A stretch of 64,000 nt of DNA. It comes from Allobosea sp. Leaf344. Lineage in GTDB: Bacteria; Pseudomonadota; Alphaproteobacteria; Rhizobiales; Beijerinckiaceae. Shown here in pieces: positions 8,193 to 15,124 of this stretch; positions within the stretch are counted from its first letter, which is position 1, and each line of letters starts with the position of its first letter. The stretch is taken from positions 265 through 64,264 of the forward strand of contig NZ_LMRT01000009.1 of assembly GCF_001426225.1 (NCBI RefSeq), read 5' to 3'. The notes beneath the pieces are model-generated. The model searched no databases. It was not told where the DNA came from and saw only the letters and a list, made by a program, of their open reading frames with translations. Position numbers and translations under genes: made by a program.

Positions 8193-9248
8193 ATGAGCCT
8201 CCAGGCGATTCTTCCGGCCGCCAAAGCCGCTGCCAAGGCCGCGCTGCCGACCGCGTCGCGCCCGCTGCGGCTGCGCCGCGTGAAATCCGAGGATCTCGGC
8301 ATCCGCCGCCGCAAGGCCGGCAAGGGCTTCACCTATCTCGACGAGAACGGCGCGCGCATCAGCGACGCCGAGACCTTGTCGCGGATCCGCTCGCTGGCGA
8401 TCCCGCCCGCCTATCGCGATGTCCGGATCGCGGCCGATCCGCGGGCCCATCTCCAGGCGGTGGGGCTCGACGAGGCCGGCCGCATCCAGCATCGCTACCA
8501 CCCGGAATGGGAGAAGGTGCGCGAGAAAAAGAAGCTCGCCCGCCTGCAGCGGCTGATCGACGGGCTACCGCGCATGCGCGCTGCGGTGGCGCGCGATCTG
8601 CGCGACCGGCATCTCTCGCGCACGAAAGCCCTCGCCTGTGCGGCGAGCATCATCGACAGCTGTCATATCCGGGTCGGCAACGAGACCTATGCCAAGACCA
8701 ATGGCAGCCACGGCGCCTCGACCCTGCTGAAGCGGCACGTAAAGGTCACCGGCGACCGGATCGAATTGTCGTTCCGCGGCAAGGCGGGCAAGGACATCGC
8801 CTGCGCACATAGCGATCCGAGGCTGGCGCGCGCGCTGACGCGTCTCGCCACTCTGCCCGGTCCTCGCCTGTTCCAGTATCGCCGCGAGGATGGCAGCGTC
8901 GCCGCCATCACCGCCGGCGAGATCAACGCCTATCTCAAGAGCGTTTCCGGCCTGCCGATCAGCAGCAAGGATCTGCGCATGCTGGCCGCCAACGCCGCAG
9001 CGGCGGAGCTCCTGCTGGCCGGCGAGGCCGCGACCACGGAGCCGGGCCGCAAGCGCCAGCTGGCCGAAATCATGCGGGCGATCTCGGAGCGGCTGGTGAA
9101 CACGCCGACCGTGGTGCGCAAGAGCTATGTCCATGCGATCGTCGTGGCCTCCTATGCCAGCGGCAAGCTGCAGCGCTGCTTCCAGAAGGCCCGCGCCCGG
9201 GCCGGCTGCTCGCGCATCGAGCGGGCGCTCGGCCTGCTGGCGCGCTGA
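8193..9248 (+). CDS. DNA topoisomerase IB
   Basis: A 351-residue bacterial type IB topoisomerase of the poxvirus/Deinococcus-like group, which relaxes supercoils of either sign through a 3'-phosphotyrosyl intermediate. The N-terminal domain includes GKGFTYLDENGARISD and RIRSLAIPPAYRDVRI. The catalytic domain carries RVGNETYAKTNGSHG, the KDLR element near 267, and VVRKSYVHAIV with the predicted nucleophile Y312. The start at 8193 is three bases after the DUF3833 stop, so the two are co-transcribed, apparently from the EcfG-type promoter at 7658. That context suggests topology control or DNA protection under stress rather than a housekeeping role. Confidence 0.9.
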   Translation: MSLQAILPAAKAAAKAALPTASRPLRLRRVKSEDLGIRRRKAGKGFTYLDENGARISDAETLSRIRSLAIPPAYRDVRIAADPRAHLQAVGLDEAGRIQHRYHPEWEKVREKKKLARLQRLIDGLPRMRAAVARDLRDRHLSRTKALACAASIIDSCHIRVGNETYAKTNGSHGASTLLKRHVKVTGDRIELSFRGKAGKDIACAHSDPRLARALTRLATLPGPRLFQYRREDGSVAAITAGEINAYLKSVSGLPISSKDLRMLAANAAAAELLLAGEAATTEPGRKRQLAEIMRAISERLVNTPTVVRKSYVHAIVVASYASGKLQRCFQKARARAGCSRIERALGLLAR

Positions 9249-9328
9249 CGCGCCGCGTCGCGGCCCGTGACGGCGGCCAAATCCGCGCCGCCTTTCGTCG
9301 ACGCCTCGATAAAGCTTTACCCCCTTTC

Positions 9329-9353
9329 GGCACAAAGCCGCCGCCGGGACGTT
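9329..9353 (+). promoter_or_regulatory. Weaker EcfG-like promoter (GGCAC-N16-CGTT)
   Basis: GGCAC at 9329-9333 and CGTT at 9350-9353 are 16 bases apart. The -10 element is perfect and the -35 element has one mismatch to GGAAC. The site lies 43 bases before the start of the first small hydrophilic gene. On its own it would be weak evidence, but five better matches surround it. Confidence 0.4.
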
Positions 9354-9395
9354 GCCTCCATTCCAGCCATGCAAGCAGGAACGGAGGAGGTCGCC

Positions 9396-9632
9396 ATGAC
9401 CAGCCGCGATCACGACAACCGGAGCTACAAGCAGAAGGGCCAGGATGACGGTCCTTCACGGGGCACGCAGGGCGAAGGCCACCAGTCGCCCCAGAGCGAA
9501 GAGAGCCGCAATGACGGCACCAGCTCGCAGAATGGCGGCGGCGACGGCGCCGGCGGTGCGCCGCGCCAGCAGGGTCAGGGCCAGGCCAACAAGGACGCCG
9601 GCACCCGCCAACAGAACCGCGGCCACGGATAG
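9396..9632 (+). CDS. Small Gly/Gln-rich hydrophilic protein
   Basis: A 78-residue protein made almost entirely of G, Q, N, S, D and charged residues, with no hydrophobic core and low-complexity stretches such as GGGDGAGG and QQGQGQ. It looks intrinsically disordered, like hydrophilins that accumulate on osmotic or desiccation stress. The ATG at 9396 has a strong ribosome-binding site (GGAGGAGG at 9382-9389); an upstream ATG at 9369 is also in frame. The next small gene starts nine bases after its stop. I do not recognise a named family. Confidence 0.65.
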   Translation: MTSRDHDNRSYKQKGQDDGPSRGTQGEGHQSPQSEESRNDGTSSQNGGGDGAGGAPRQQGQGQANKDAGTRQQNRGHG

Positions 9633-9641
9633 GAGAGCATC

Positions 9642-9911
9642 ATGTCGGATCAGAGCAGACGCGACGAGCAGGACGACAAGACACCCCTGCAGCAATCGAT
9701 GGAGAAGGCCCTGGAATTGAAGCAGGCCGCCCCGCCGGCCGCCAAGATCCCCGAGGATCGGACGGCCCATCAGGGCGGCATCACCAAAGCCCAGGTCGAC
9801 AGCACCGATACTTATCCCGGCCGCGAGGGAACCCATACGGAAAACCTCAGCCGCAGCCATGGCGCCCGCGTCGGCGACACCGGCAAGACGACCGGCCCGG
9901 GCAAATCCTGA
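9642..9911 (+). CDS. Small hydrophilic protein, unknown function
   Basis: An 89-residue, highly polar protein with no membrane segment or recognised domain. It is rich in D, E, K, T, G and P, with DEQDDK near the N-terminus and TENLSRSHGARVGDTGKTTGPGKS at the end. It follows the Gly/Gln-rich gene by nine bases and is probably its co-transcribed partner. Composition suggests a disordered stress protein; this is inference. The stop is 16 bases from the end of treZ on the other strand. Confidence 0.65.
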   Translation: MSDQSRRDEQDDKTPLQQSMEKALELKQAAPPAAKIPEDRTAHQGGITKAQVDSTDTYPGREGTHTENLSRSHGARVGDTGKTTGPGKS

Positions 9912-9927
9912 CCGCCCGGTCCCGGTC

Positions 9928-11691
9928 TCAGGCCTGGCCGCCGAGGATGGCGGCCAGGCTCTCTCCCGCCAGCGCGCCGCCACCGACCTCGCCGCGTGAA
10001 AAGACCGTTCGTCCCTCCGGCATCGAAAGCGGCACCGGCTCCTCTCCGAAATTGACGATCACCGACCAGATCCGGCCGTCGCCGAGCCGCCAGCCGGCGC
10101 GGACCGCCTTGTCGCCCAGCGCCTCGGCGCCGAGGCTGGTGGCACCGGCCAGTCCGGGCACCAGATGCTGTCTGCGCAGCGCCAGCAGCTCGGCATAGAA
10201 ATCCTCCCAGATCGCGGCCCCGTCGCGGCAGGGCTCGGGACGCGATCGCGCGAAGCTCTGCGGATCATTCGGATCGGGAATGCGGTCGCGCACGGCGGGA
10301 TCGCCGAAGGCTGCGAACTCCGCGAACTCGTTGCGCCGCCCTTCGCGCACCGCATCCGCCAGCGCATCGTGATAATCGGTGAAGAACAGGAAGGGCGAGG
10401 CGGAGCCGACCTCCTCCCCCATGAACAGCATCGGGATGGCGGGCGTCAGCAGCAGCAGCGCCGTTGCCAGCTTGACCGGCTCCGGTCGGCACAGAGCCGT
10501 CAGCCGGTCGCCGAAGGCGCGGTTGCCGATCTGGTCGTGGTTCTGCACGAAATTGATGAAGCTCGTGGGCGGCAGATGCCCGCTCGGCTGGCCGCGGGAC
10601 CGGCCGCGATGCCGCGAGAGATCGCCCTGATAGACGAAGCCCTCCGCCAGCGAGCGCGCCAGCTTCTCCGCAGGCCGCTCGGCGAAGCCGGCATAGTAGG
10701 ATTCGCTCTCGCCGGTCAGCAGCACATGCAGGCAATGATGGAAATCATCGTTCCACTGCGCGTCGAAGCCGGATTCCAGCAGGCCGGCATCGTTGTTCTC
10801 GTTTTCCACGACGAGATGGACATGCCGGCCGGGACCCGCCTCCGCCCGGATCTCCCGCGCCAGCTCGAGCAGGAAGTCGCGGCTGCCGATCTCGTGGACC
10901 GCATCGAAGCGCAGCCCGTCGAGACGGTAGTCGCGCACCCACATCAGCGCGTTCTCGATGAAATAATCCCTGACATGGCGGTTCTCGAAATCGATCGCCG
11001 CGCCCCAGGGCGTGTGGATGTCCTCGCGAAAGGCCGCGGGCGCATAGAGATGGAGATAGGCCCCTTCCGGCCCGAAATGATTATAGACCACGTCGAGGAA
11101 GACGCAGATCCCCAGGCTGTGCGCCGCCTCGACCAGACGCTTCAGATCCTCGGGCGTGCCATAGGCCTCGTCCGGCGCGAAGGGCAGGACGCCGTCATAG
11201 CCCCAGTTGCGGCGGCCCGGAAAATCGGCGATCGGCATCAGCTGCACCGCGGTGACGCCGAGCTCGGCCAGGCGCGGCAGCTCGGCCGCGATGCCGGAAA
11301 ATCCGCCCGCCAACCCGGCATGCAGCTCGTAGATCACCATCTCCGGCCATGGCCGGCCGGACCAGCCGCGATCCTGCCAGCGATGCGCGTCATGGTCGAC
11401 GAGCACGCTCCAACCATGCACGTCGCCGCTCTGCGCCCGCGAGGCGGGATCGGGAACGGCCGTGCCGTCGGGCAGCAGGAACCTGTAGCGCCGGCTCTCC
11501 GGCTCGCAGGCGAGGGAAAACCAGCCTTCCGCCATCGGCATCATCGCCCGGGGCGCCGCCCCTTCGATCGCGAGCGAGACCGAACTCAGCCCCGGAGCCC
11601 AGAGACGAAACCTCACCCGGCCATCCGCCAGGAATTCCGGGCCGAAATGCGCAGCGCGCCGGGCCGGCATCGTCTCAACGGGAAGGGACAC
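9928..11691 (-). CDS. treZ: Malto-oligosyltrehalose trehalohydrolase
   Basis: A 587-residue GH13 enzyme that cleaves trehalose from maltooligosyl-trehalose, the second step of the TreY-TreZ route from glycogen or maltodextrin. It has an N-terminal CBM48/E-set domain (RFRLWAPGLSSVSLAIEG, about 26-45), followed by the catalytic barrel. The conserved GH13 regions are DVVYNHFGPEG, GLRFDAVHEI (nucleophile D), VVENENND (acid/base E) and FVQNHDQIGNR. GTG at 11691 is the first start; an ATG at 11670 is an alternative. treY is divergent across a 153-bp gap that carries one EcfG-type promoter for each gene. Trehalose is a stress protectant, so this arrangement fits induction by osmotic, heat or stationary-phase stress. 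Confidence 0.95.
   Translation of the reverse strand: MSLPVETMPARRAAHFGPEFLADGRVRFRLWAPGLSSVSLAIEGAAPRAMMPMAEGWFSLACEPESRRYRFLLPDGTAVPDPASRAQSGDVHGWSVLVDHDAHRWQDRGWSGRPWPEMVIYELHAGLAGGFSGIAAELPRLAELGVTAVQLMPIADFPGRRNWGYDGVLPFAPDEAYGTPEDLKRLVEAAHSLGICVFLDVVYNHFGPEGAYLHLYAPAAFREDIHTPWGAAIDFENRHVRDYFIENALMWVRDYRLDGLRFDAVHEIGSRDFLLELAREIRAEAGPGRHVHLVVENENNDAGLLESGFDAQWNDDFHHCLHVLLTGESESYYAGFAERPAEKLARSLAEGFVYQGDLSRHRGRSRGQPSGHLPPTSFINFVQNHDQIGNRAFGDRLTALCRPEPVKLATALLLLTPAIPMLFMGEEVGSASPFLFFTDYHDALADAVREGRRNEFAEFAAFGDPAVRDRIPDPNDPQSFARSRPEPCRDGAAIWEDFYAELLALRRQHLVPGLAGATSLGAEALGDKAVRAGWRLGDGRIWSVIVNFGEEPVPLSMPEGRTVFSRGEVGGGALAGESLAAILGGQA
9932..9959. terminator. 11-bp GC stem-loop at the convergent gene ends
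   Basis: GCCTGGCCGCC at 9932-9942 and GGCGGCCAGGC at 9949-9959 form a perfect 11-bp stem with a 6-base loop. It starts 20 bases after the stop of the plus-strand hydrophilic gene and lies within the last codons of treZ. No T-run follows on either strand, so it may act as an mRNA end stabiliser or a Rho-assisted terminator. Confidence 0.4.
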
Positions 11692-11726
11692 GTCTCATCT
11701 CCGGGCGGGTCGATCGTCGCCAGCGC

Positions 11727-11752
11727 AACCCGCTCGCGCCGGCCGCTGTTCC
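11727..11752 (-). promoter_or_regulatory. EcfG-type promoter for treZ (GGAAC-N17-GGTT)
   Basis: Read on the minus strand, GGAAC (11752-11748) is followed after 17 bases by GGTT (11730-11727), about 36 bases before the treZ start. The first base of the -10 element differs from the CGTT consensus. Confidence 0.55.
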
Positions 11753-11779
11753 CGCCCTCCTGCGCTGCACAAAGCCGCG

Positions 11780-11804
11780 GGAACAAGAGGCACCGCCTCA
11801 GGTT
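11780..11804 (+). promoter_or_regulatory. EcfG-type promoter for treY (GGAAC-N16-GGTT)
   Basis: GGAAC at 11780-11784 and GGTT at 11801-11804 are spaced 16 bases, ending 40 bases before the treY ATG. It is back to back with the treZ element in the same intergenic region. Confidence 0.55.
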
Positions 11805-11844
11805 CAGCAACCGCCGCGACAGGCGGCGCCAACCGAGCTGAACC

Positions 11845-14454
11845 ATGCCGACATCGCAGCCCCAGCCCAGCGCCCCGGTGGCCCTGCGCGCGAGCTATCG
11901 CCTGCAATTCCACAAGGATTTTCCCTTCGCGGAGGGGGCGGCACTGGCTCCCTATCTGGCGCGGCTCGGGATCAGCCATGTCTATACCTCGCCCATCCTG
12001 ACCGCCCGCCGCGGCTCCCTGCATGGCTACGACGTCATCGCCTATGACGCGGTCAATCCCGAGCTCGGCGGCGAGGAGGCGTTCCGCGCCATGGCCGCGG
12101 CCCTGCGCCGGCACGAGATCGGGATCGTCCTCGACATCGTCCCCAACCATGTCGCGGTCGGCGGCGACGACAATGCGATGTGGCTGGACCTGCTGCGGCT
12201 CGGGCCCGCCAGCCGCTATGCCGGCTGGTTCGACGTGGATTTCGACAGCGCCGACCCCGTGCTGAAGGGCAAGGTCCACGCCCCCTTCCTCGGCGAACCG
12301 CTGCAGGCCGTGCTGGCGCAGGGCGGCCTCGCGCTGGAGAAGGGACAAGGCGAGACGGGTTATGCCCTGCGCTACGGCGACAACCTCTTCCCGATCCGGC
12401 CCGAGGACCAGGCCGGGATCGACGGGCAGGGGCAGGACGCCTTCCGCGATCCGGCCGCGTTGCGGGCGCTGCTCGCACGCCAGAACTTCGTGCTCGACCA
12501 TTGGCGCAATGCCGGCGACCGCATCAATTGGCGGCGCTTCTTCGACGTCACCCAGCTCGGCGCGGTGCGGATGGACGAGCCGGCGGCTTTCGCGGCCGCC
12601 CATGCGATCCCGCTGCGCCTCTATGAGGAGGGGCTGATCGACGGGCTGCGGATCGACCATATCGACGGGCTCGCCGACCCCGCCCGCTATTGCAGGGAGC
12701 TGCGCCTCGAGCTCGATGCGCGCCAGCCCCGCCGCCCCGAGGACGCCGCTCCCGGCCGCGCCTTGCTGCTGGTCGAGAAGATTCTCGCGGCGGGTGAGGA
12801 GCTGCCCGATTGGGACGTCGACGGCACCACCGGCTATGATTTCATGAACGAGGTCTCGGCGCTGCAGCATCTCGAAGCCGCTGCGCAGCCTCTGGCGCGG
12901 AGCTGGGCCGGGATCAGCGGCCGCAGCCCGAGCTTCGCGGATGAGGAGGTCGCGGCCCGCCGCGAGATCCTGGAGCATGGCTTCGACGGCCAGCGGGAAT
13001 GGCTGGTCGCGGCGCTGGCCGAACTGGCCGCGGCGGAGCGGCCGGACGCGACCATCACCCGCGCCGCGCTGAGGCGTGGCCTGACCGATGTGCTGGTGCA
13101 TCTGCGCGTCTATCGCAGCTATGTCACCGGCGAGAAAGACGAGGCGGCGCTGGAGCCGGCGCTGGACAAGGCCCTGGCGGCAGCGCTTGCCCAGCCCTAT
13201 GCCGATCGGCAGGCGCTGACCTTGCTGCGCGAGATGCTGGCCGGGCCGGTCTCCGCCGCCAGCGCGGGGCTGCGAAGCGGGCTGATCCGGCGCTTCCACC
13301 AGCTCAGTGCGCCGCTGGCCGCCAAGGCGGTGGAGGACACGGCCTTCTATCGCTATGGCCGCCTGCTCTCGCGCAACGATGTCGGCTTCGACCCCGCGGA
13401 ATTCGCGATGAGCCCCGGAGAATTCCACGAGAGGATGCGCCGGCGGGCCGCGGATTGGCCGCGCGCGCTGCTGGCGACCGCGACCCATGATCACAAGCGT
13501 GGCGAGGATCTGCGGGCGCGGCTCGCGGTGATCAGCGAGATGCCCCAGGAATGGGACGAGGCCGTGCGCGAATGGCGCGGGCTGAACCAGGCGTTGCGGC
13601 CGCAGGCGCTGGCGGCGGGCGATGAATACATGCTCTACCAGACCCTGCTCGGGGCCTGGCCGCTGGAGCTCGATCCGGGCGATGGCGCCGGCTTGCGGAT
13701 GCTGGCGGAGCGCGTCGGCGGCTGGTGGCGCAAGGCCCTGCGCGAGGCCAAGCTGCACAGCGGCTGGGCGATGCCGGACGAGGATTACGAGGCGCAGGCG
13801 CAGGGCTTCCTGGAGGCGCTGCTCGACCCCGCCCGCTCCGAGGCGTTCCTGGCGTCGCTATACCGGCTGCAGAACCGGATCGCCCCGGCCGGAGCGCTCA
13901 ACGGCATCGTCCAGATGGCGCTGAAATGCACCTTGCCCGGCGCGCCAGACATCTATCAGGGCACGGAATTCTGGGATTTCAGCCTGGTCGACCCGGATAA
14001 CCGGCGCCCGGTGGATTATGCCGCGCGGGAGACCGCTCTGGCGGAGGATGCGCCGCTGGCCGAGCTTTGCCGATCCTGGCGCGACGGCCGGGTCAAGCAA
14101 CGCCTGCTGCGCGATCTGCTGCAATTGCGTAGGCAGGAGCCGGCGCTCTTCGCCGCCGGACGCTACGAGCCCGTCACGGTGACCGGCGAGGGAACGGGCA
14201 ATATCCTGGCCTTCCTGCGACGCCATCAGGGCCGCGCCGTCCTCGTCTGCGCGGTGATCCATGCCGAGACGGGGATGTGCGACGCCGATGCGATCGCGCC
14301 GCAACCGGAATGGTGGGCCGATACGCAACTCGTGCGGCCCGCCGGTCTGCGGGATCTGCAGCCCGTGATCGGCGCCGCCCTGGGCGAGGGCGACATCCTG
14401 GTCGGGACGGCGCTCGGCAGCTGCCCGGTCGGCGTCTGGCGCGGCGCCTGCTGA
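11845..14454 (+). CDS. treY: Malto-oligosyltrehalose synthase
   Basis: An 869-residue GH13 family enzyme that isomerises the reducing-end alpha-1,4 bond of maltodextrin to alpha,alpha-1,1, giving maltooligosyl-trehalose for TreZ. The N-terminal region has the family hallmark ASYRLQFHKDFPF, then GISHVYTSPILTARRGSLHGYDV. Further motifs are DIVPNHVA, GLRIDHIDGLADP (nucleophile D), LLVEKILAAGEELP (acid/base E) and TATHDHKRGEDLRARL. The C-terminal part contains APDIYQGTEFWDFSLVDPDNRRPVD, typical of TreY. Length is within the range of bacterial TreY. It is divergent from treZ and followed, 77 bases later, by the DUF2934 gene and then glgX. No otsAB genes are seen in the window. Confidence 0.95.
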   Translation: MPTSQPQPSAPVALRASYRLQFHKDFPFAEGAALAPYLARLGISHVYTSPILTARRGSLHGYDVIAYDAVNPELGGEEAFRAMAAALRRHEIGIVLDIVPNHVAVGGDDNAMWLDLLRLGPASRYAGWFDVDFDSADPVLKGKVHAPFLGEPLQAVLAQGGLALEKGQGETGYALRYGDNLFPIRPEDQAGIDGQGQDAFRDPAALRALLARQNFVLDHWRNAGDRINWRRFFDVTQLGAVRMDEPAAFAAAHAIPLRLYEEGLIDGLRIDHIDGLADPARYCRELRLELDARQPRRPEDAAPGRALLLVEKILAAGEELPDWDVDGTTGYDFMNEVSALQHLEAAAQPLARSWAGISGRSPSFADEEVAARREILEHGFDGQREWLVAALAELAAAERPDATITRAALRRGLTDVLVHLRVYRSYVTGEKDEAALEPALDKALAAALAQPYADRQALTLLREMLAGPVSAASAGLRSGLIRRFHQLSAPLAAKAVEDTAFYRYGRLLSRNDVGFDPAEFAMSPGEFHERMRRRAADWPRALLATATHDHKRGEDLRARLAVISEMPQEWDEAVREWRGLNQALRPQALAAGDEYMLYQTLLGAWPLELDPGDGAGLRMLAERVGGWWRKALREAKLHSGWAMPDEDYEAQAQGFLEALLDPARSEAFLASLYRLQNRIAPAGALNGIVQMALKCTLPGAPDIYQGTEFWDFSLVDPDNRRPVDYAARETALAEDAPLAELCRSWRDGRVKQRLLRDLLQLRRQEPALFAAGRYEPVTVTGEGTGNILAFLRRHQGRAVLVCAVIHAETGMCDADAIAPQPEWWADTQLVRPAGLRDLQPVIGAALGEGDILVGTALGSCPVGVWRGAC

Positions 14455-14477
14455 GGGAATCGCAGATCGGCGCCATC

Positions 14478-14502
14478 GGAACCGGCTTCGCAGCGTCCGG
14501 TT
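14478..14502 (+). promoter_or_regulatory. EcfG-type promoter for the DUF2934 gene (GGAAC-N16-GGTT)
   Basis: GGAAC at 14478-14482 and GGTT at 14499-14502 with 16-base spacing, 29 bases before the ATG. It uses the same GGTT variant as the two tre promoters. Confidence 0.6.
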
Positions 14503-14531
14503 ATTCGCTGTGTCATGAAAGGAGACCCGTA

Positions 14532-14981
14532 ATGAACCGCGAGAAGATCGTCCGCGACAAGGCCTACGCCATCTGGGAGGCCGAAGGCCGGCCGGAAGGG
14601 CGCGATTCCGACCATTGGCAGCGCGCCGAGCAGCAGCTGGCGGCGGATGAAAAGAAGGCGGGCGCCAAATCCTCTGCCAAGACCTCGGCCAAGACTGCGG
14701 ACAAGAGTTCGGGCAAGAGCGCCGGGAAGGCGTCGGGCAAGGCCTCGGCGAAGGCCTCGGGCAGCTCGGCGGACGCCAAAGCCGGCGCAGGCGAGGCCGC
14801 GGCCGAAAAGCCGCCCGCGAAAGCCGCCGCGACCAAGGTCGGCCCGGGCAAATCCAGCACGAGCAAGTCCGGCGCGAGCAAGGTCAGCGCGAGCAAGTCC
14901 GGTTCGGACAAATCCGGCTCCGGCACGGCCAAATCCGCCGCCGGGACGGCCCGCAGCTCGACTCCGCGCAAGAGCAGCTAG
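14532..14981 (+). CDS. DUF2934 protein with histone-H1-like C-terminal tail
   Basis: A 149-residue protein in two parts. Residues 1-37 carry the DUF2934 pattern (I-V-R-D-K-A-Y-A-I-W-E, then GRPEGRDSDHWQRAEQQL). Residues from about 44 to the end are a low-complexity K/A/S/G-rich tail with many A-K-S, S-G-K and A-S-K repeats and no acidic balance after residue 100, resembling the basic tails of histone H1 and of bacterial H1-like proteins. DNA or polyphosphate binding by the tail is inference. The ATG at 14532 follows GGAGA. The gene stands between treY and glgX with its own EcfG-type promoter, so expression is probably stress-linked. Confidence 0.75.
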   Translation: MNREKIVRDKAYAIWEAEGRPEGRDSDHWQRAEQQLAADEKKAGAKSSAKTSAKTADKSSGKSAGKASGKASAKASGSSADAKAGAGEAAAEKPPAKAAATKVGPGKSSTSKSGASKVSASKSGSDKSGSGTAKSAAGTARSSTPRKSS

Positions 14982-15007
14982 TCCGCGCAAAGCAGCGCCG
15001 CCGGTCA

Positions 15008-15032
15008 GGAACACGCGAGCGCGCGACACGTT
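15008..15032 (+). promoter_or_regulatory. EcfG-type promoter for glgX (GGAAC-N16-CGTT)
   Basis: GGAAC at 15008-15012 and CGTT at 15029-15032 with 16-base spacing is a perfect consensus match. Transcription would begin near 15040, leaving either about 13 bases of leader (ATG at 15053) or about 85 bases (ATG at 15125) before glgX. Confidence 0.7.
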
Positions 15033-15124
15033 GAAGCTCCGCGGCAGGTGATGTGAAGCTTCGGCGGCAGAAGGTGCGGAATGGCCCGCCGCCTCGCCCC
15101 GGCCTGTCCGGGGATGATGCGACG

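Noticed and set aside
11695-13758. 687-codon frame antisense to treY
   Set aside because: treY has complete catalytic motifs on the plus strand; the antisense frame has none and is a by-product of high GC.
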